64,000 bases of DNA from Alphaproteobacteria bacterium (GTDB lineage: Bacteria; Pseudomonadota; Alphaproteobacteria; UBA9655). Of this stretch, positions 55,340 to 63,664 are shown one piece after another. The translations under genes and the position numbers were made by a program. The notes beneath the pieces were generated by a model that made no database searches, was not told where the DNA came from, and saw only the letters and a program-made list of their open reading frames with translations. Position 1 is the first letter of the stretch; each line of letters opens with the position of its first letter. The stretch is from the NCBI GenBank assembly GCA_019752515.1, contig JAIEMB010000016.1, positions 37,424 through 101,423 of the forward strand. The letters run 5' to 3'.

Positions 55340-56908
55340 AGGTTCGTCAATCAATCCAGATTCAACTAAAAAGTGATAAGCAACATCTTGAGGGGATAAT
55401 CCTTTACCATCTACTTCATAATTGAGTTTCTGTATGTCCTTTGTACTGATGAATCCAAAAAGGGGCGAGAGAGCTTGGTAGATTTCAGGATGAGCATCTA
55501 AAACTGATTTCCTTATCAAAGGAGCGGCATGGTAAGGAGGGTAAAAATTTTTGTCATCCTTTAAAGTTATCAAATTGTACTTACTCAATTTTCCATCTGT
55601 CGTAAAAGCTGCGATAACCTCAGCTTCATAATTTTCAATGGCCGTATACATAAGATTGGGATCTATCTGAAGTATATTTTTAAAGCTGAATCCATAAACC
55701 CGATTTAAACCTGGAAAAGAATCTGCCCGCTTCAGAAATTCAGGAGGAGCTGCAATAGTTAAGTAAGAAGACATCCGAGTAAGATCGCTTAAACAGTACA
55801 GGTTATGTTCTTCAGCAAATTCCTTTTTAATTGCAAGAGACTGAGAATTTGAAAAACCAAAAGGGTCAAGCCATATGAGATTAAATTTATCTTTATAAGC
55901 GGTTCTTACCTCCTGTAAAATGTCTGTGGGATTCGTTGTTTGAGTTTTTTTTAAAACCGTTACATAAGCAGTACCTATGTATTCGGGATAAAGATCAATT
56001 TCTCCTTTGAGTAATGCTTGATGAACAATATCCGTTGCTCCGAGGTTGAACTTGCGTTTAACACTTAAAGAAGTCCTGGATTCAATAAGTTGAGCCATAA
56101 GTTCGGCTAAAATATACTGCTCTGTAAAATTCTTACTTGCGATAATAATTTTGTCATTATGCGTACCTTCAACCTCTTTTAAAAACGTATGTCCTCCCCA
56201 AAAGATAAGGAAAAGACTTAGACTTGCAAGGACAAGCTTTTGAAAGAGGGGAATTTTATGACGGGTAAGCTTTCTCTTTTGAAACCTCGCTTCGATTTTA
56301 GAAATACCATAATCAAAAACAAGAGCAAGACATGCTATAGGAATGGCACCTAATAAAATGAGGGAAGAATCATTCAGGGAAAGACCCTGCATAATAAAAT
56401 CCCCCAAACCTCCTGCCCCAATAAAAGCGGCTATGGTAGCAATACCAATCGTCATTGCTGTTGCAACGCGTAGACCAGAAATGATCATAGGAAATGCAAG
56501 AGGCAATTCAACATGCCACAATCTTTGAAGACTTGAAAAGCCAAGCCCCTTAGAGGCTTCTATGTACTCAATCGGGATATTCTCTAAACCTGTAGTGGTA
56601 CTCCTTAAAATAGGATAAATAGCGTAAAAGGTAAGAACAACAAGTGTAGGAAGGGTCCCTAATCCTAAAAAAGGGACAAGGAACGCGAGCATTGCAAGGC
56701 TAGGAATTGTTTGAGAAATACTTCCTGCTTTTAAAATAAATGTGCGTAGAAAAGAAAACCGTACAATTCCGATTCCTAAAGGAATGGCAATCACAGTTGC
56801 AAATATAAGAGAGAGACTCGTTAAATAAATATGCTCCATGGTCTTCTCTTGAAGAGCTTCCATGTGACTTCCTAAAAAATTAAGAAACCAGTTGATAATT
56901 CCCTCCAT
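55331..56908 (-). CDS. ABC importer permease fused to substrate-binding protein (betaine/choline type)
   Basis: A 525-residue fusion. Residues 1-210 or so form a permease with about five to six helices and the EAA loop (YIEASKGLGFSSLQRLWHVELPLAFPMIISG). A linker helix lies at about 225-245. Residues 255-525 form an OpuAC-type substrate-binding domain facing the periplasm (IIIASKNFTEQYILAELMAQLIE; GEIDLYPEYIGTAYVTVLKK). Such ProW-ProX fusions import quaternary ammonium compounds (betaine, choline, carnitine) or, in some Gram-positives, ergothioneine. The exact ligand is not determinable here. The start overlaps the ATPase gene by 29 bases. Confidence 0.9.
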   Translation of the reverse strand: MEGIINWFLNFLGSHMEALQEKTMEHIYLTSLSLIFATVIAIPLGIGIVRFSFLRTFILKAGSISQTIPSLAMLAFLVPFLGLGTLPTLVVLTFYAIYPILRSTTTGLENIPIEYIEASKGLGFSSLQRLWHVELPLAFPMIISGLRVATAMTIGIATIAAFIGAGGLGDFIMQGLSLNDSSLILLGAIPIACLALVFDYGISKIEARFQKRKLTRHKIPLFQKLVLASLSLFLIFWGGHTFLKEVEGTHNDKIIIASKNFTEQYILAELMAQLIESRTSLSVKRKFNLGATDIVHQALLKGEIDLYPEYIGTAYVTVLKKTQTTNPTDILQEVRTAYKDKFNLIWLDPFGFSNSQSLAIKKEFAEEHNLYCLSDLTRMSSYLTIAAPPEFLKRADSFPGLNRVYGFSFKNILQIDPNLMYTAIENYEAEVIAAFTTDGKLSKYNLITLKDDKNFYPPYHAAPLIRKSVLDAHPEIYQALSPLFGFISTKDIQKLNYEVDGKGLSPQDVAYHFLVESGLIDEPLP

Positions 56909-57659
56909 CGTTTCTTAAGCCTGTGCAAACCAATTGTTCAACAAACCTGGTTTTAGGAAATTGACATAAATCTTCTTTCGTCCCTATTTGTTCAATTTTT
57001 CCTTGTTTTATAACAGCGATGCGATCACCAAGCTTGAAAGCTTCTGTGATATCATGAGTAACAAAAATGATCGTTTTTCCTAACTGATTTTTTAAATGTA
57101 AAATTTCATCTTGTAGGCTACATCTTGTAACTGCATCCAAAGCACCAAAGGGTTCATCCATCAGGAGACATTCAGAGTCTGTTGCAAGAGCTCGAGCAAC
57201 GGCGACACGCTGTTGTTCCCCACCAGAGAGTTGATCAGGATAACGATTTAAATAAAGAAACGGATCAAGACGTATAAACGCTAAAAGCTCATGTATTCGT
57301 CTTTGGCGAAAATCAGAAGGTTTTTTGGAAAGTTTAAGGACAATATCAATATTTTCCTCCACTGTCATATGAGGAAAAAGTCCTGCTTTTTGGAAAACAT
57401 ACCCAAAGAATGAACGACGAAGTTCAACGAGATTATATGTATTAATGTTTTTTCCTTTGAGAAGAATTGTCCCCTGTGTTGGTTCTTCAAGTCCGTTCAG
57501 GAGCTTTAGAAATGTTGTTTTTCCTCCTCCGGAAGATCCGATTACAACTAGGCTTTCACCTTTTTTAATGAAAAAAGAAAGATTTTTAATACTCTTTTCT
57601 TTTTCCCCATAATAGGTTTTTGAGACATTTATAAGCTCAATAAGTTTTATCTTATCCAG
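56880..57659 (-). CDS. ABC importer ATPase (betaine/choline type) with probable CTG start
   Basis: A 259-codon frame: Walker A GSSGGGKTT (41-49), Q-loop FGYVFQKAGLFPH, signature LSGGEQQR (from about 144), Walker B CLLMDEPFGALD, and switch VTHD. It pairs with the downstream permease-binding protein fusion. The coding frame clearly extends upstream of the first ATG (57368), which would delete Walker A. Between that ATG and the upstream stop (TAA at 57692) there is no ATG, GTG or TTG. An AAGGAG ribosome binding site at 57666-57671 stands 6 bases before CTG 57659, and the family-like N-terminus (LIELINVSKTY) begins there, so CTG is the likely start. A mutated start codon is the alternative. Confidence 0.85.
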   Translation of the reverse strand: MDKIKLIELINVSKTYYGEKEKSIKNLSFFIKKGESLVVIGSSGGGKTTFLKLLNGLEEPTQGTILLKGKNINTYNLVELRRSFFGYVFQKAGLFPHMTVEENIDIVLKLSKKPSDFRQRRIHELLAFIRLDPFLYLNRYPDQLSGGEQQRVAVARALATDSECLLMDEPFGALDAVTRCSLQDEILHLKNQLGKTIIFVTHDITEAFKLGDRIAVIKQGKIEQIGTKEDLCQFPKTRFVEQLVCTGLRNDGGNYQLVS

Positions 57660-57733
57660 AAAAGTCTCCTTAGGATTTTTATTATTATCTTAATGATGCC
57701 TTTAATGAAAGAAAGGGTCAAATCGTAAATACA

Positions 57734-59893
57734 CTAAAGGATATTAAGCCTCACGTTCTTAACTTCAACCACAGGCGCCTCTGAACTTTCACTTACAGCA
57801 GGCAAAATAACGGGATATATAAAATGCCGTGTATTATTTTCATCTACTGTAAAATCTAGGCTAAGCCTTTGCCAAGAACCATCCCCAGGATGAACCTGAG
57901 ACTTTATTTTCTCAGAATTAGAATTAAGGTAGCCCCAATATTGGATATATGCTCCCGGTGCGTTACTTAGAACATCAACTTCAAACCTAAGCTGTTTACC
58001 ATGAAGCAACCTCATTTCTGCTGTTGGGATTTGATAATAAAATACATATCCATCTCCCTCAACGGCAACATGACCGTCTCCCATCTGAGCAACCTTTCTA
58101 GCACCCCATCGTCTTCCTCCTTGAGCTGGATCTACTACAAATTGATAGCCAGAAGGTATACCAACGTGTGCACCCACAAAAGAAGAGTTAAAGGTTAGAG
58201 GTAGAGGTTCTACTTTCATTAAATTGACTCCTCTAATTTCAACCTCAGGGAGTAATGAGTCTTCACTTACAGCTGGCATAATGGCAGGATAGAGGAAATA
58301 CTGTTGCTGGCGAGTATCGACCTGAAATTCAATCATTAACCTTTCCCACTCCCCGATTCTTGAATATCGTGCAGATTGGGTTTTATGGAAATTCGGATAA
58401 TCCCAGTATTGGATGTAGGCTCCTGGCGAATTACTTCGGATTTCAGCCATAAACCGCAGTTTCTGACCAGCCAACCTTATGATATCGCTCTGCAATAACT
58501 GGTAATAGAAAACGTATCCATCCCCCCTAAGTGTGATATGTCCTTCTTCTTTTGGAACAATACCGTTGAGCCCCCATTTTCTTCCAGATTGAGAAGGATC
58601 TAGAACAAATGTATAACCTTGAGGAATGGTTCCTATTGATGATGAGGCCGATGAAGGGGTTACTGCAAAGTCAGGGTTAATAAATGGAATTTCCTCTCTC
58701 TGACCCCCCAACATATCTTTAGCAAGGGGTGTCCAAGGAACACCAGCATATATAGAATTATTACCCTCTTCTCTAATGCCATACTTTTCTTTAAAAAGAG
58801 ACGAGTTCCAGTCTTGTAGTCCTCTTATGTCTTTTATTTCTTTTTGAGTTAATTCTGCAAAATCAAGATCACTTAAGATTGTATGAAATGTGATAGCAGC
58901 TTTTTGAGTCGCTAGATTTATAACCGTTGAGACAAAAAAGTTTGTTTCATTATCTTTTAAACCATGAAGTGCGGGAAAGTCACCTCCAGAAGAAATAACC
59001 ACTCGATTCCCTAAGCGCGTTTTTCCATCGACACCGTTATGAGAACTAATTCCACCTGGTAAAAATTGAACCCGCGCACTGCTGCCAACAAGTTTAATTG
59101 AGTTAAGAGGTGAGAATATGCCCACATGAACATTTGCCCCCTTTGAATAGGGTTTTGGCGTTGAAAACTCTGCATTGGGGAATACCCAAGACTGCGGCCT
59201 TAAGAGTCGCTGGCAATTTTTCCATGGATCATCTTGTACAACGTAAAAATAGTCAACATTTTCAGCCAGTATGCCAAATTGTTTGAGAATCGTCTGTGTT
59301 TCTGAAAAAAAAGGGAATACAAGAGGATTTAATTCGTCCACGTGTTGGTGAGCGGCAAAGGAAAAAATAGGCATCCCCTGATTCTTCCTCATAATTTCTT
59401 CACTACCTGGATGGTAAGGATGAACAACAGGAGCTTTCGGCATATTAAAGCCATATTGTGCACTATTCCCAACCCTATATCTGTTGAGGAGATAATTGTG
59501 TAACTGAAATTCAGAATCCATTATTTGTATTTCATTTGAGGTAAACCCTTTTTTTTGAATACCGAAACGATCACGAATTTGACCTATTTCTCTCTTTGCA
59601 GTCCTGTAATCTTCAACAGCCCTAATTTTTTCAAGTTCCTGGGAATGAGCGAGGAAATGTTCCAAAGCAGCGGCTTTCAATGTCCAAGGCTCATAGAGTG
59701 GCTGATAGGAAAAATTATTAAATTGCGTCGAATCCAGCTTTCTGTTCAAATTCGCTAATTTTCTCTTCAACTTTCCTTCCCTTTGTTCTTGAGGAAGCTC
59801 GAGAATGTCATCAAATCCTGCTTTTAAAGTAGAAACACTACAGAGGAGGGAGAAGGTAAGCAATAAAGGAAAGCGCATCATTTTAACCACCAT
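57734..59893 (-). CDS. exported 719-residue protein with two C-terminal tandem modules (paralogue of the 32.6 kb protein)
   Basis: It has a signal peptide (LLLTFSLLCSVSTLKA). Residues 25-130 are helical and charged; residues about 130-415 are a mixed region I cannot assign (it includes HPYHPGSEEIMRKN and FLPGGISSHNGVDGKTRLG). Two tandem copies of the module described for the 922-residue protein lie at about 421-560 and 575-719: GYTFVLDP...GDGYVFYY...SNSPGAYIQYWDYP...W..LMIEF.V, and GYQFVVDP...GDGYVFYY...SNAPGAYIQYWGY...WQRLSLDFTV. The N-terminal regions of the two proteins are unrelated, so the module pair has been joined to different partners. ATG 59881 is an alternative start with a GGTGG site upstream. 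Predicted secreted or surface glycan binding; inference only. Confidence 0.75.
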   Translation of the reverse strand: MVVKMMRFPLLLTFSLLCSVSTLKAGFDDILELPQEQREGKLKRKLANLNRKLDSTQFNNFSYQPLYEPWTLKAAALEHFLAHSQELEKIRAVEDYRTAKREIGQIRDRFGIQKKGFTSNEIQIMDSEFQLHNYLLNRYRVGNSAQYGFNMPKAPVVHPYHPGSEEIMRKNQGMPIFSFAAHQHVDELNPLVFPFFSETQTILKQFGILAENVDYFYVVQDDPWKNCQRLLRPQSWVFPNAEFSTPKPYSKGANVHVGIFSPLNSIKLVGSSARVQFLPGGISSHNGVDGKTRLGNRVVISSGGDFPALHGLKDNETNFFVSTVINLATQKAAITFHTILSDLDFAELTQKEIKDIRGLQDWNSSLFKEKYGIREEGNNSIYAGVPWTPLAKDMLGGQREEIPFINPDFAVTPSSASSSIGTIPQGYTFVLDPSQSGRKWGLNGIVPKEEGHITLRGDGYVFYYQLLQSDIIRLAGQKLRFMAEIRSNSPGAYIQYWDYPNFHKTQSARYSRIGEWERLMIEFQVDTRQQQYFLYPAIMPAVSEDSLLPEVEIRGVNLMKVEPLPLTFNSSFVGAHVGIPSGYQFVVDPAQGGRRWGARKVAQMGDGHVAVEGDGYVFYYQIPTAEMRLLHGKQLRFEVDVLSNAPGAYIQYWGYLNSNSEKIKSQVHPGDGSWQRLSLDFTVDENNTRHFIYPVILPAVSESSEAPVVEVKNVRLNIL

Positions 59894-59986
59894 TCTTTTC
59901 TATTTATTATATAAGTAATATTAGTTAATTTTTCAAGAGAGTCATAAGCTTTAAGAGCATTGATCAAAAGATAATGGGGGGTGTCC

Positions 59987-60688
59987 CTACGGGTGCTCTT
60001 TCTTTAATCGAAAAACAATCGAAAGCGTTTTTTCAAGTAACCCTTCAGCAAAAACCCAAGTTTGAAGAGCTTCTATGGCAACTTCATCAAGACGTGTGTG
60101 ACCTGAACTCTTATGAAGAATTGCATGAACGACTTTCCCTTCCGCATTTGTTTTAACTTTAATAGCTACGGTTCCTTGTTGGTTCCTTTTCCGACACACC
60201 CAAGGATATTGAGGAAGGGGACAGTAGGATTGCCGAGGAGATACTTGATGTGCCGTGAAAGTGGTAGCTCTCATCTCTTGCTCTTCCTGTTTTAGAATTC
60301 TTTCTGAAGCTTGTCTTTGATAAGGGGCTCGAGCAGTTGTATGATCGTTCTTATCATTATAAGAATTAAATTTAACTTTCTGAAGAAGAAGGGAAGATTG
60401 GCTTGTTTGAGCAACCTTCCTTTTAATTTTCTTCAAAAATGGTTTTGGGGCTTTAAAAAGGTTCACCTGATTTTGAACTGTTGAAGGTTGGTCTATTCTT
60501 TCGTCCCATATAATCTCAACTGTATTGATTTCATTTTCAGGCGATTGGACTAAAGAAGAGGGCATTAAAAAGCAAGCTAAAACCCCATGGAGCCCAAGAG
60601 AGGAAAGAAAGGCAAACGCTAAGGAGTTGTCTTGCAACCTACGGTGCGTAGCAATGGCTCTCAACTCATGTAAAATGGCTTGATACAC
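59987..60688 (-). CDS. tonB: TonB energy transducer
   Basis: A 233-residue protein. One N-terminal membrane helix (about residues 24-43) is followed by a periplasmic linker and the TonB C-terminal domain (about 155-233): YPWVCRKRNQQGTVAIKVKTNAEGKV, SSGHTRLDEVAIEALQTWVF. TonB carries proton-motive energy to outer-membrane receptors. The linker has fewer Pro-Lys/Pro-Glu repeats than usual. It lies 10 bases after the TonB-dependent receptor gene, under the same cobalamin riboswitch, and may be dedicated to that receptor. ExbB and ExbD are not in the window. Confidence 0.9.
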   Translation of the reverse strand: MYQAILHELRAIATHRRLQDNSLAFAFLSSLGLHGVLACFLMPSSLVQSPENEINTVEIIWDERIDQPSTVQNQVNLFKAPKPFLKKIKRKVAQTSQSSLLLQKVKFNSYNDKNDHTTARAPYQRQASERILKQEEQEMRATTFTAHQVSPRQSYCPLPQYPWVCRKRNQQGTVAIKVKTNAEGKVVHAILHKSSGHTRLDEVAIEALQTWVFAEGLLEKTLSIVFRLKKEHP

Positions 60689-60698
60689 CTTAATCTCC

Positions 60699-62543
60699 TC
60701 ATCCTGTTTTTGCCTCTAACCCAACAAAAAAAGCCCGACCCCGCGTTCCATACCCATAAACTTCTTCATATCGTTTATTTCCCAAATTTTCTATGCGCCA
60801 AAAGAAAGACGCATGGCGAGTTATAGTGTAAGAACTTCCTATATTGACGATTCCGTAAGGAGAAAGTCTTTTCTTATTAGCACTGTCCTTACGAGCAGTT
60901 ACGCCATAGCCTTGTAAAAAGAAAGAAAGATCTGTAAGGGCTTGCCAGTAAAGTCCTCCTGCCCCTTTAAAGGTTGGGAGGAGGGGTGATTTTGTTTTAT
61001 GAGGGAAATCTCGTGCGTGCGTGAGGGTCAAAGCAACTTTAATTTCCAGAGCTTTTATTGGTTTTAAGCTGAAAGCCATTTCAAGACCTTTAACCACACG
61101 CCGTCCTCCATTGAATCTTAACCATTTTCCATCAGATAACTGCCGAGACAAGGCCACCTTATTTATATTGTTAATAAATCCCGTAAGATTTACGAGACCC
61201 TTATCCGCAAATAGGCTTTGATCCACCCCTATCTCAAAACTACGACTTTTTTCGGGCTTTAAGTGAGGGTTAGGGACTTGCCAAGGTGTTTTTTGAAAAA
61301 GATCGGATAGAACGGGTGGTTTAAAATTAGTACCAAAACTCGTACGAAGCAACGTCGAGGAAGTCACTTTTTGATCAACACCCACATTAAAAGTAAGATT
61401 TGTTCCTAAAGATTGATAGTAATCCCCGCGAATTCCCCCTTTTAGAGCCGTTTCCTCGAAAGGGGTGTAAGTATTGACGAGATAAATTCCACCATGAGAT
61501 CTTTTATGAAGGTTAGGTTCTTTTGCCCGCTCCAGTCCCCCTTCAAATCCACCTAAAAGGGTATTTTGTGAATTTATCTTGTAGGATGAACGATAAAGAA
61601 GGACAGGTTGTTCTCCGATTGTTGTTTGATGAAAATTGGGCGCATTGGTTTTATTCAAGATGCGCGAATAGGTAGCTTTCAGAGAGTGTTCCCATGTCTC
61701 ATTACCCCATTTACTTTCGAGGCTTGAAAGAATGGTTTGCTCCTCCCCAAAATTTTTAGCTTTAAAGGGAAGAAACGCATTTTCTTTTTTCGAAAATGCT
61801 GGATTGTCGAATTGAACTTTTCCTTCTGCATATCTGATAAGCGCTTCTACTTCCCAATTATCTGTTAAGGCATATCCAATACGAGAAGACAGTGTCCCAT
61901 TTTTGTAACGATCACTCTCACGGTTACCATGAAGAGGGTTCGTAAATGAATCTGGCCCTCTTCCAAATCCCGCAAGTGTGCCTGAAAATTGAAGAGGCCC
62001 TTCCTCACCTTGGGCCGTAAGAATACCATATCGTGTAAAAAAACTCCCTCCTTCTGCATGGGCTTTTAGTGAAGGCTTACCCTGTCCTTTTTTAGGGACA
62101 AGTTGGATCACCCCACCCAAAGCCCCAGGACCATATATTAAACTCTGTGGACCAGGAAGGACCTCAATTCGTTCAAGATCAGCATTCAGAAAATTAGAGA
62201 GATTAATACTACCTCCAGAGGCAGGATTATTAACGTAAATATCATTCACCAGAACCAGATTTTGAGAAGAACGAGCTCCTCGTATAAAAAAATCCGCATT
62301 ACGACCTGTTGGACCATTTGAATAGAGAATAACACTCGGTGTATAGGTAAGTGGTTCTTTTAGGAATATTTCTTGATAGTCTTCAATTTCCTGATGATCA
62401 ACAAAAGTTTCATGTCCTCCTACTCCTTCGGAGGAGGAAAAAAGAGACGTATCCACAACCTCATATCTCTCAATATCCTCAGCGTATGCTAGAAAAGGAC
62501 ACATAAAAATAAAAATACACGTAAATAGATAAGGATGAATCAC
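60699..62543 (-). CDS. btuB: TonB-dependent outer-membrane receptor, probably vitamin B12 (BtuB-like)
   Basis: A 614-residue receptor from GTG 62543, which has a GGAGG ribosome binding site 4 bases upstream and opens a proper signal peptide (ending LAYA|ED). The N-terminal plug domain (about residues 45-150) contains FIRGARSSQNLVLVNDIYVN and IEVLPGPQSLIYGPGALGGVIQLVPKKGQG. The 22-strand barrel follows, ending with the aromatic-rich ENLGNKRYEEVYGYGTRGRAFFVGL segment. Receptors of this group take up B12, haem or siderophores; the cobalamin riboswitch in the leader makes B12 (or another corrinoid) by far the most likely substrate. Confidence 0.88.
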   Translation of the reverse strand: MIHPYLFTCIFIFMCPFLAYAEDIERYEVVDTSLFSSSEGVGGHETFVDHQEIEDYQEIFLKEPLTYTPSVILYSNGPTGRNADFFIRGARSSQNLVLVNDIYVNNPASGGSINLSNFLNADLERIEVLPGPQSLIYGPGALGGVIQLVPKKGQGKPSLKAHAEGGSFFTRYGILTAQGEEGPLQFSGTLAGFGRGPDSFTNPLHGNRESDRYKNGTLSSRIGYALTDNWEVEALIRYAEGKVQFDNPAFSKKENAFLPFKAKNFGEEQTILSSLESKWGNETWEHSLKATYSRILNKTNAPNFHQTTIGEQPVLLYRSSYKINSQNTLLGGFEGGLERAKEPNLHKRSHGGIYLVNTYTPFEETALKGGIRGDYYQSLGTNLTFNVGVDQKVTSSTLLRTSFGTNFKPPVLSDLFQKTPWQVPNPHLKPEKSRSFEIGVDQSLFADKGLVNLTGFINNINKVALSRQLSDGKWLRFNGGRRVVKGLEMAFSLKPIKALEIKVALTLTHARDFPHKTKSPLLPTFKGAGGLYWQALTDLSFFLQGYGVTARKDSANKKRLSPYGIVNIGSSYTITRHASFFWRIENLGNKRYEEVYGYGTRGRAFFVGLEAKTG

Positions 62544-62599
62544 ATCGCCTCCGTTGAAATGCCGACAATTGCTTGCCGTCACCACTAACGGATAGCCGT

Positions 62600-62790
62600 G
62601 ACTTCTGACGCACCCCGCGCAAAAGACTGGTGACTCGTTATGGCAGGTCTCCTGACTCGAGTGTCATCACCTTAACTCCCCCTTCCCGAAGTTACCTTCA
62701 GTGGTTTTTTGGAGCAGGCTATTCCCTTACAGTTACGGGGGTAGTCGTGGTTTTGCACCACATTCCCTTTTAAACATTAAGCACCATAGC
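62600..62790 (-). promoter_or_regulatory. cobalamin (B12) riboswitch
   Basis: The minus strand carries the conserved landmarks in order: GGGAATGTGGTGCAAAACC; CCCCCGTAACTGTAA (62727-62741); CCACTG (62699-62704); CGGGAAGG; and the B12 box AGTCAGGAGACCTGCC (62642-62657). It lies in the leader of the TonB-dependent receptor, ending about 60 bases before its start. It would be expected to shut down receptor and TonB synthesis when adenosylcobalamin is plentiful, probably by hiding the ribosome binding site. Confidence 0.95.
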
Positions 62791-62877
62791 TGCTCAGCAT
62801 ATAAAATTTTTTAATGTGTGCGTCAAGGGTAACAATTCATCCCATGTATGGTAGACTATTAACGTTAAGGAGAAACT

Positions 62878-63609
62878 ATGTGGCCTGATGTCATCGACCT
62901 TCGAAATTTTTATGGGACGCGCTTAGGACACGTCGTTAGACGAATGATTCGGCGCAAAATTCGGGAGATGTGGCCTAATGTGAGAAAGTGCGATATGATT
63001 GCCCTAGGCTATCCTACTCCTTTTTTAAGATACTATCGAGAGGAAGCGCGTCGATTGGTTGCCCTAATGCCTGTGGAACAAGGAGCTCTATCCTGGTCTC
63101 GGAAAACACCCAATATTGTGGTTTTAACAGAACAAAACCAACTTCCCCTCGCCGATAAATCTGTAAGCTTAGCTCTTGTTGTCCATGCTCTAGAGCATAC
63201 CTCAAATCCTAGAGAGATGATTAGAGAAATTTGGCGTGTTTTAGAGGACGGAGGTCGATTACTCCTCGTTGTTCCTAATCGAACGAGTATTTGGGCACGT
63301 TTAGAGAAAACCCCTTTTGGCCATGGTCATCCCTATAGTCTGACCCAGTTGAACCAGCTTCTCGTAGAAAATACGTTCACCCCCCTCCGTGCCGAACATG
63401 CACTTTACATCCCTCCTTCCCAATCGAGAGTTTTTTTAAGTGCAGCAACTGCTTGGGAAAAAATGGGACATAAATGGTTCCGAAATTTATCAGGCGTTCT
63501 GATTGTGGAAGCCGAAAAACAAATTTATGCTGGAAGTCTGGTAGAAGAATTGGCCTGGAAAAAAAAGCTTCAACTAGCCAAAAAGCTAGCCCTACGTATA
63601 AAAAATTGA
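62878..63609 (+). CDS. class I SAM-dependent methyltransferase (Methyltransf_11 type)
   Basis: A 243-residue protein. The C-terminal half of the SAM fold is clear: NQLPLADKSVSLALVVHALEHTSNPREMIREIWRVLEDGGRLLLVVPN. The N-terminal part has an unusual start (MWPDVIDLRNFYGTRLGH) common to an alphaproteobacterial methyltransferase family often found next to gloB; the canonical glycine-rich motif I is weak (MIALGYPTP). The substrate is unknown. An AAGGAG ribosome binding site precedes the ATG. It is divergent from the riboswitch-btuB unit. Confidence 0.8.
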   Translation: MWPDVIDLRNFYGTRLGHVVRRMIRRKIREMWPNVRKCDMIALGYPTPFLRYYREEARRLVALMPVEQGALSWSRKTPNIVVLTEQNQLPLADKSVSLALVVHALEHTSNPREMIREIWRVLEDGGRLLLVVPNRTSIWARLEKTPFGHGHPYSLTQLNQLLVENTFTPLRAEHALYIPPSQSRVFLSAATAWEKMGHKWFRNLSGVLIVEAEKQIYAGSLVEELAWKKKLQLAKKLALRIKN

Positions 63610-63664
63610 GCAGACAGAGCAAAGCTCGCGTCTACTTCCCTAGAGTCGCATACACTTTCTCTTT

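Noticed and set aside
62641..62760. Possible plus-strand regulatory RNA for the methyltransferase at 62878
   Set aside because: All conserved riboswitch landmarks read on the minus strand, towards the TonB-dependent receptor.
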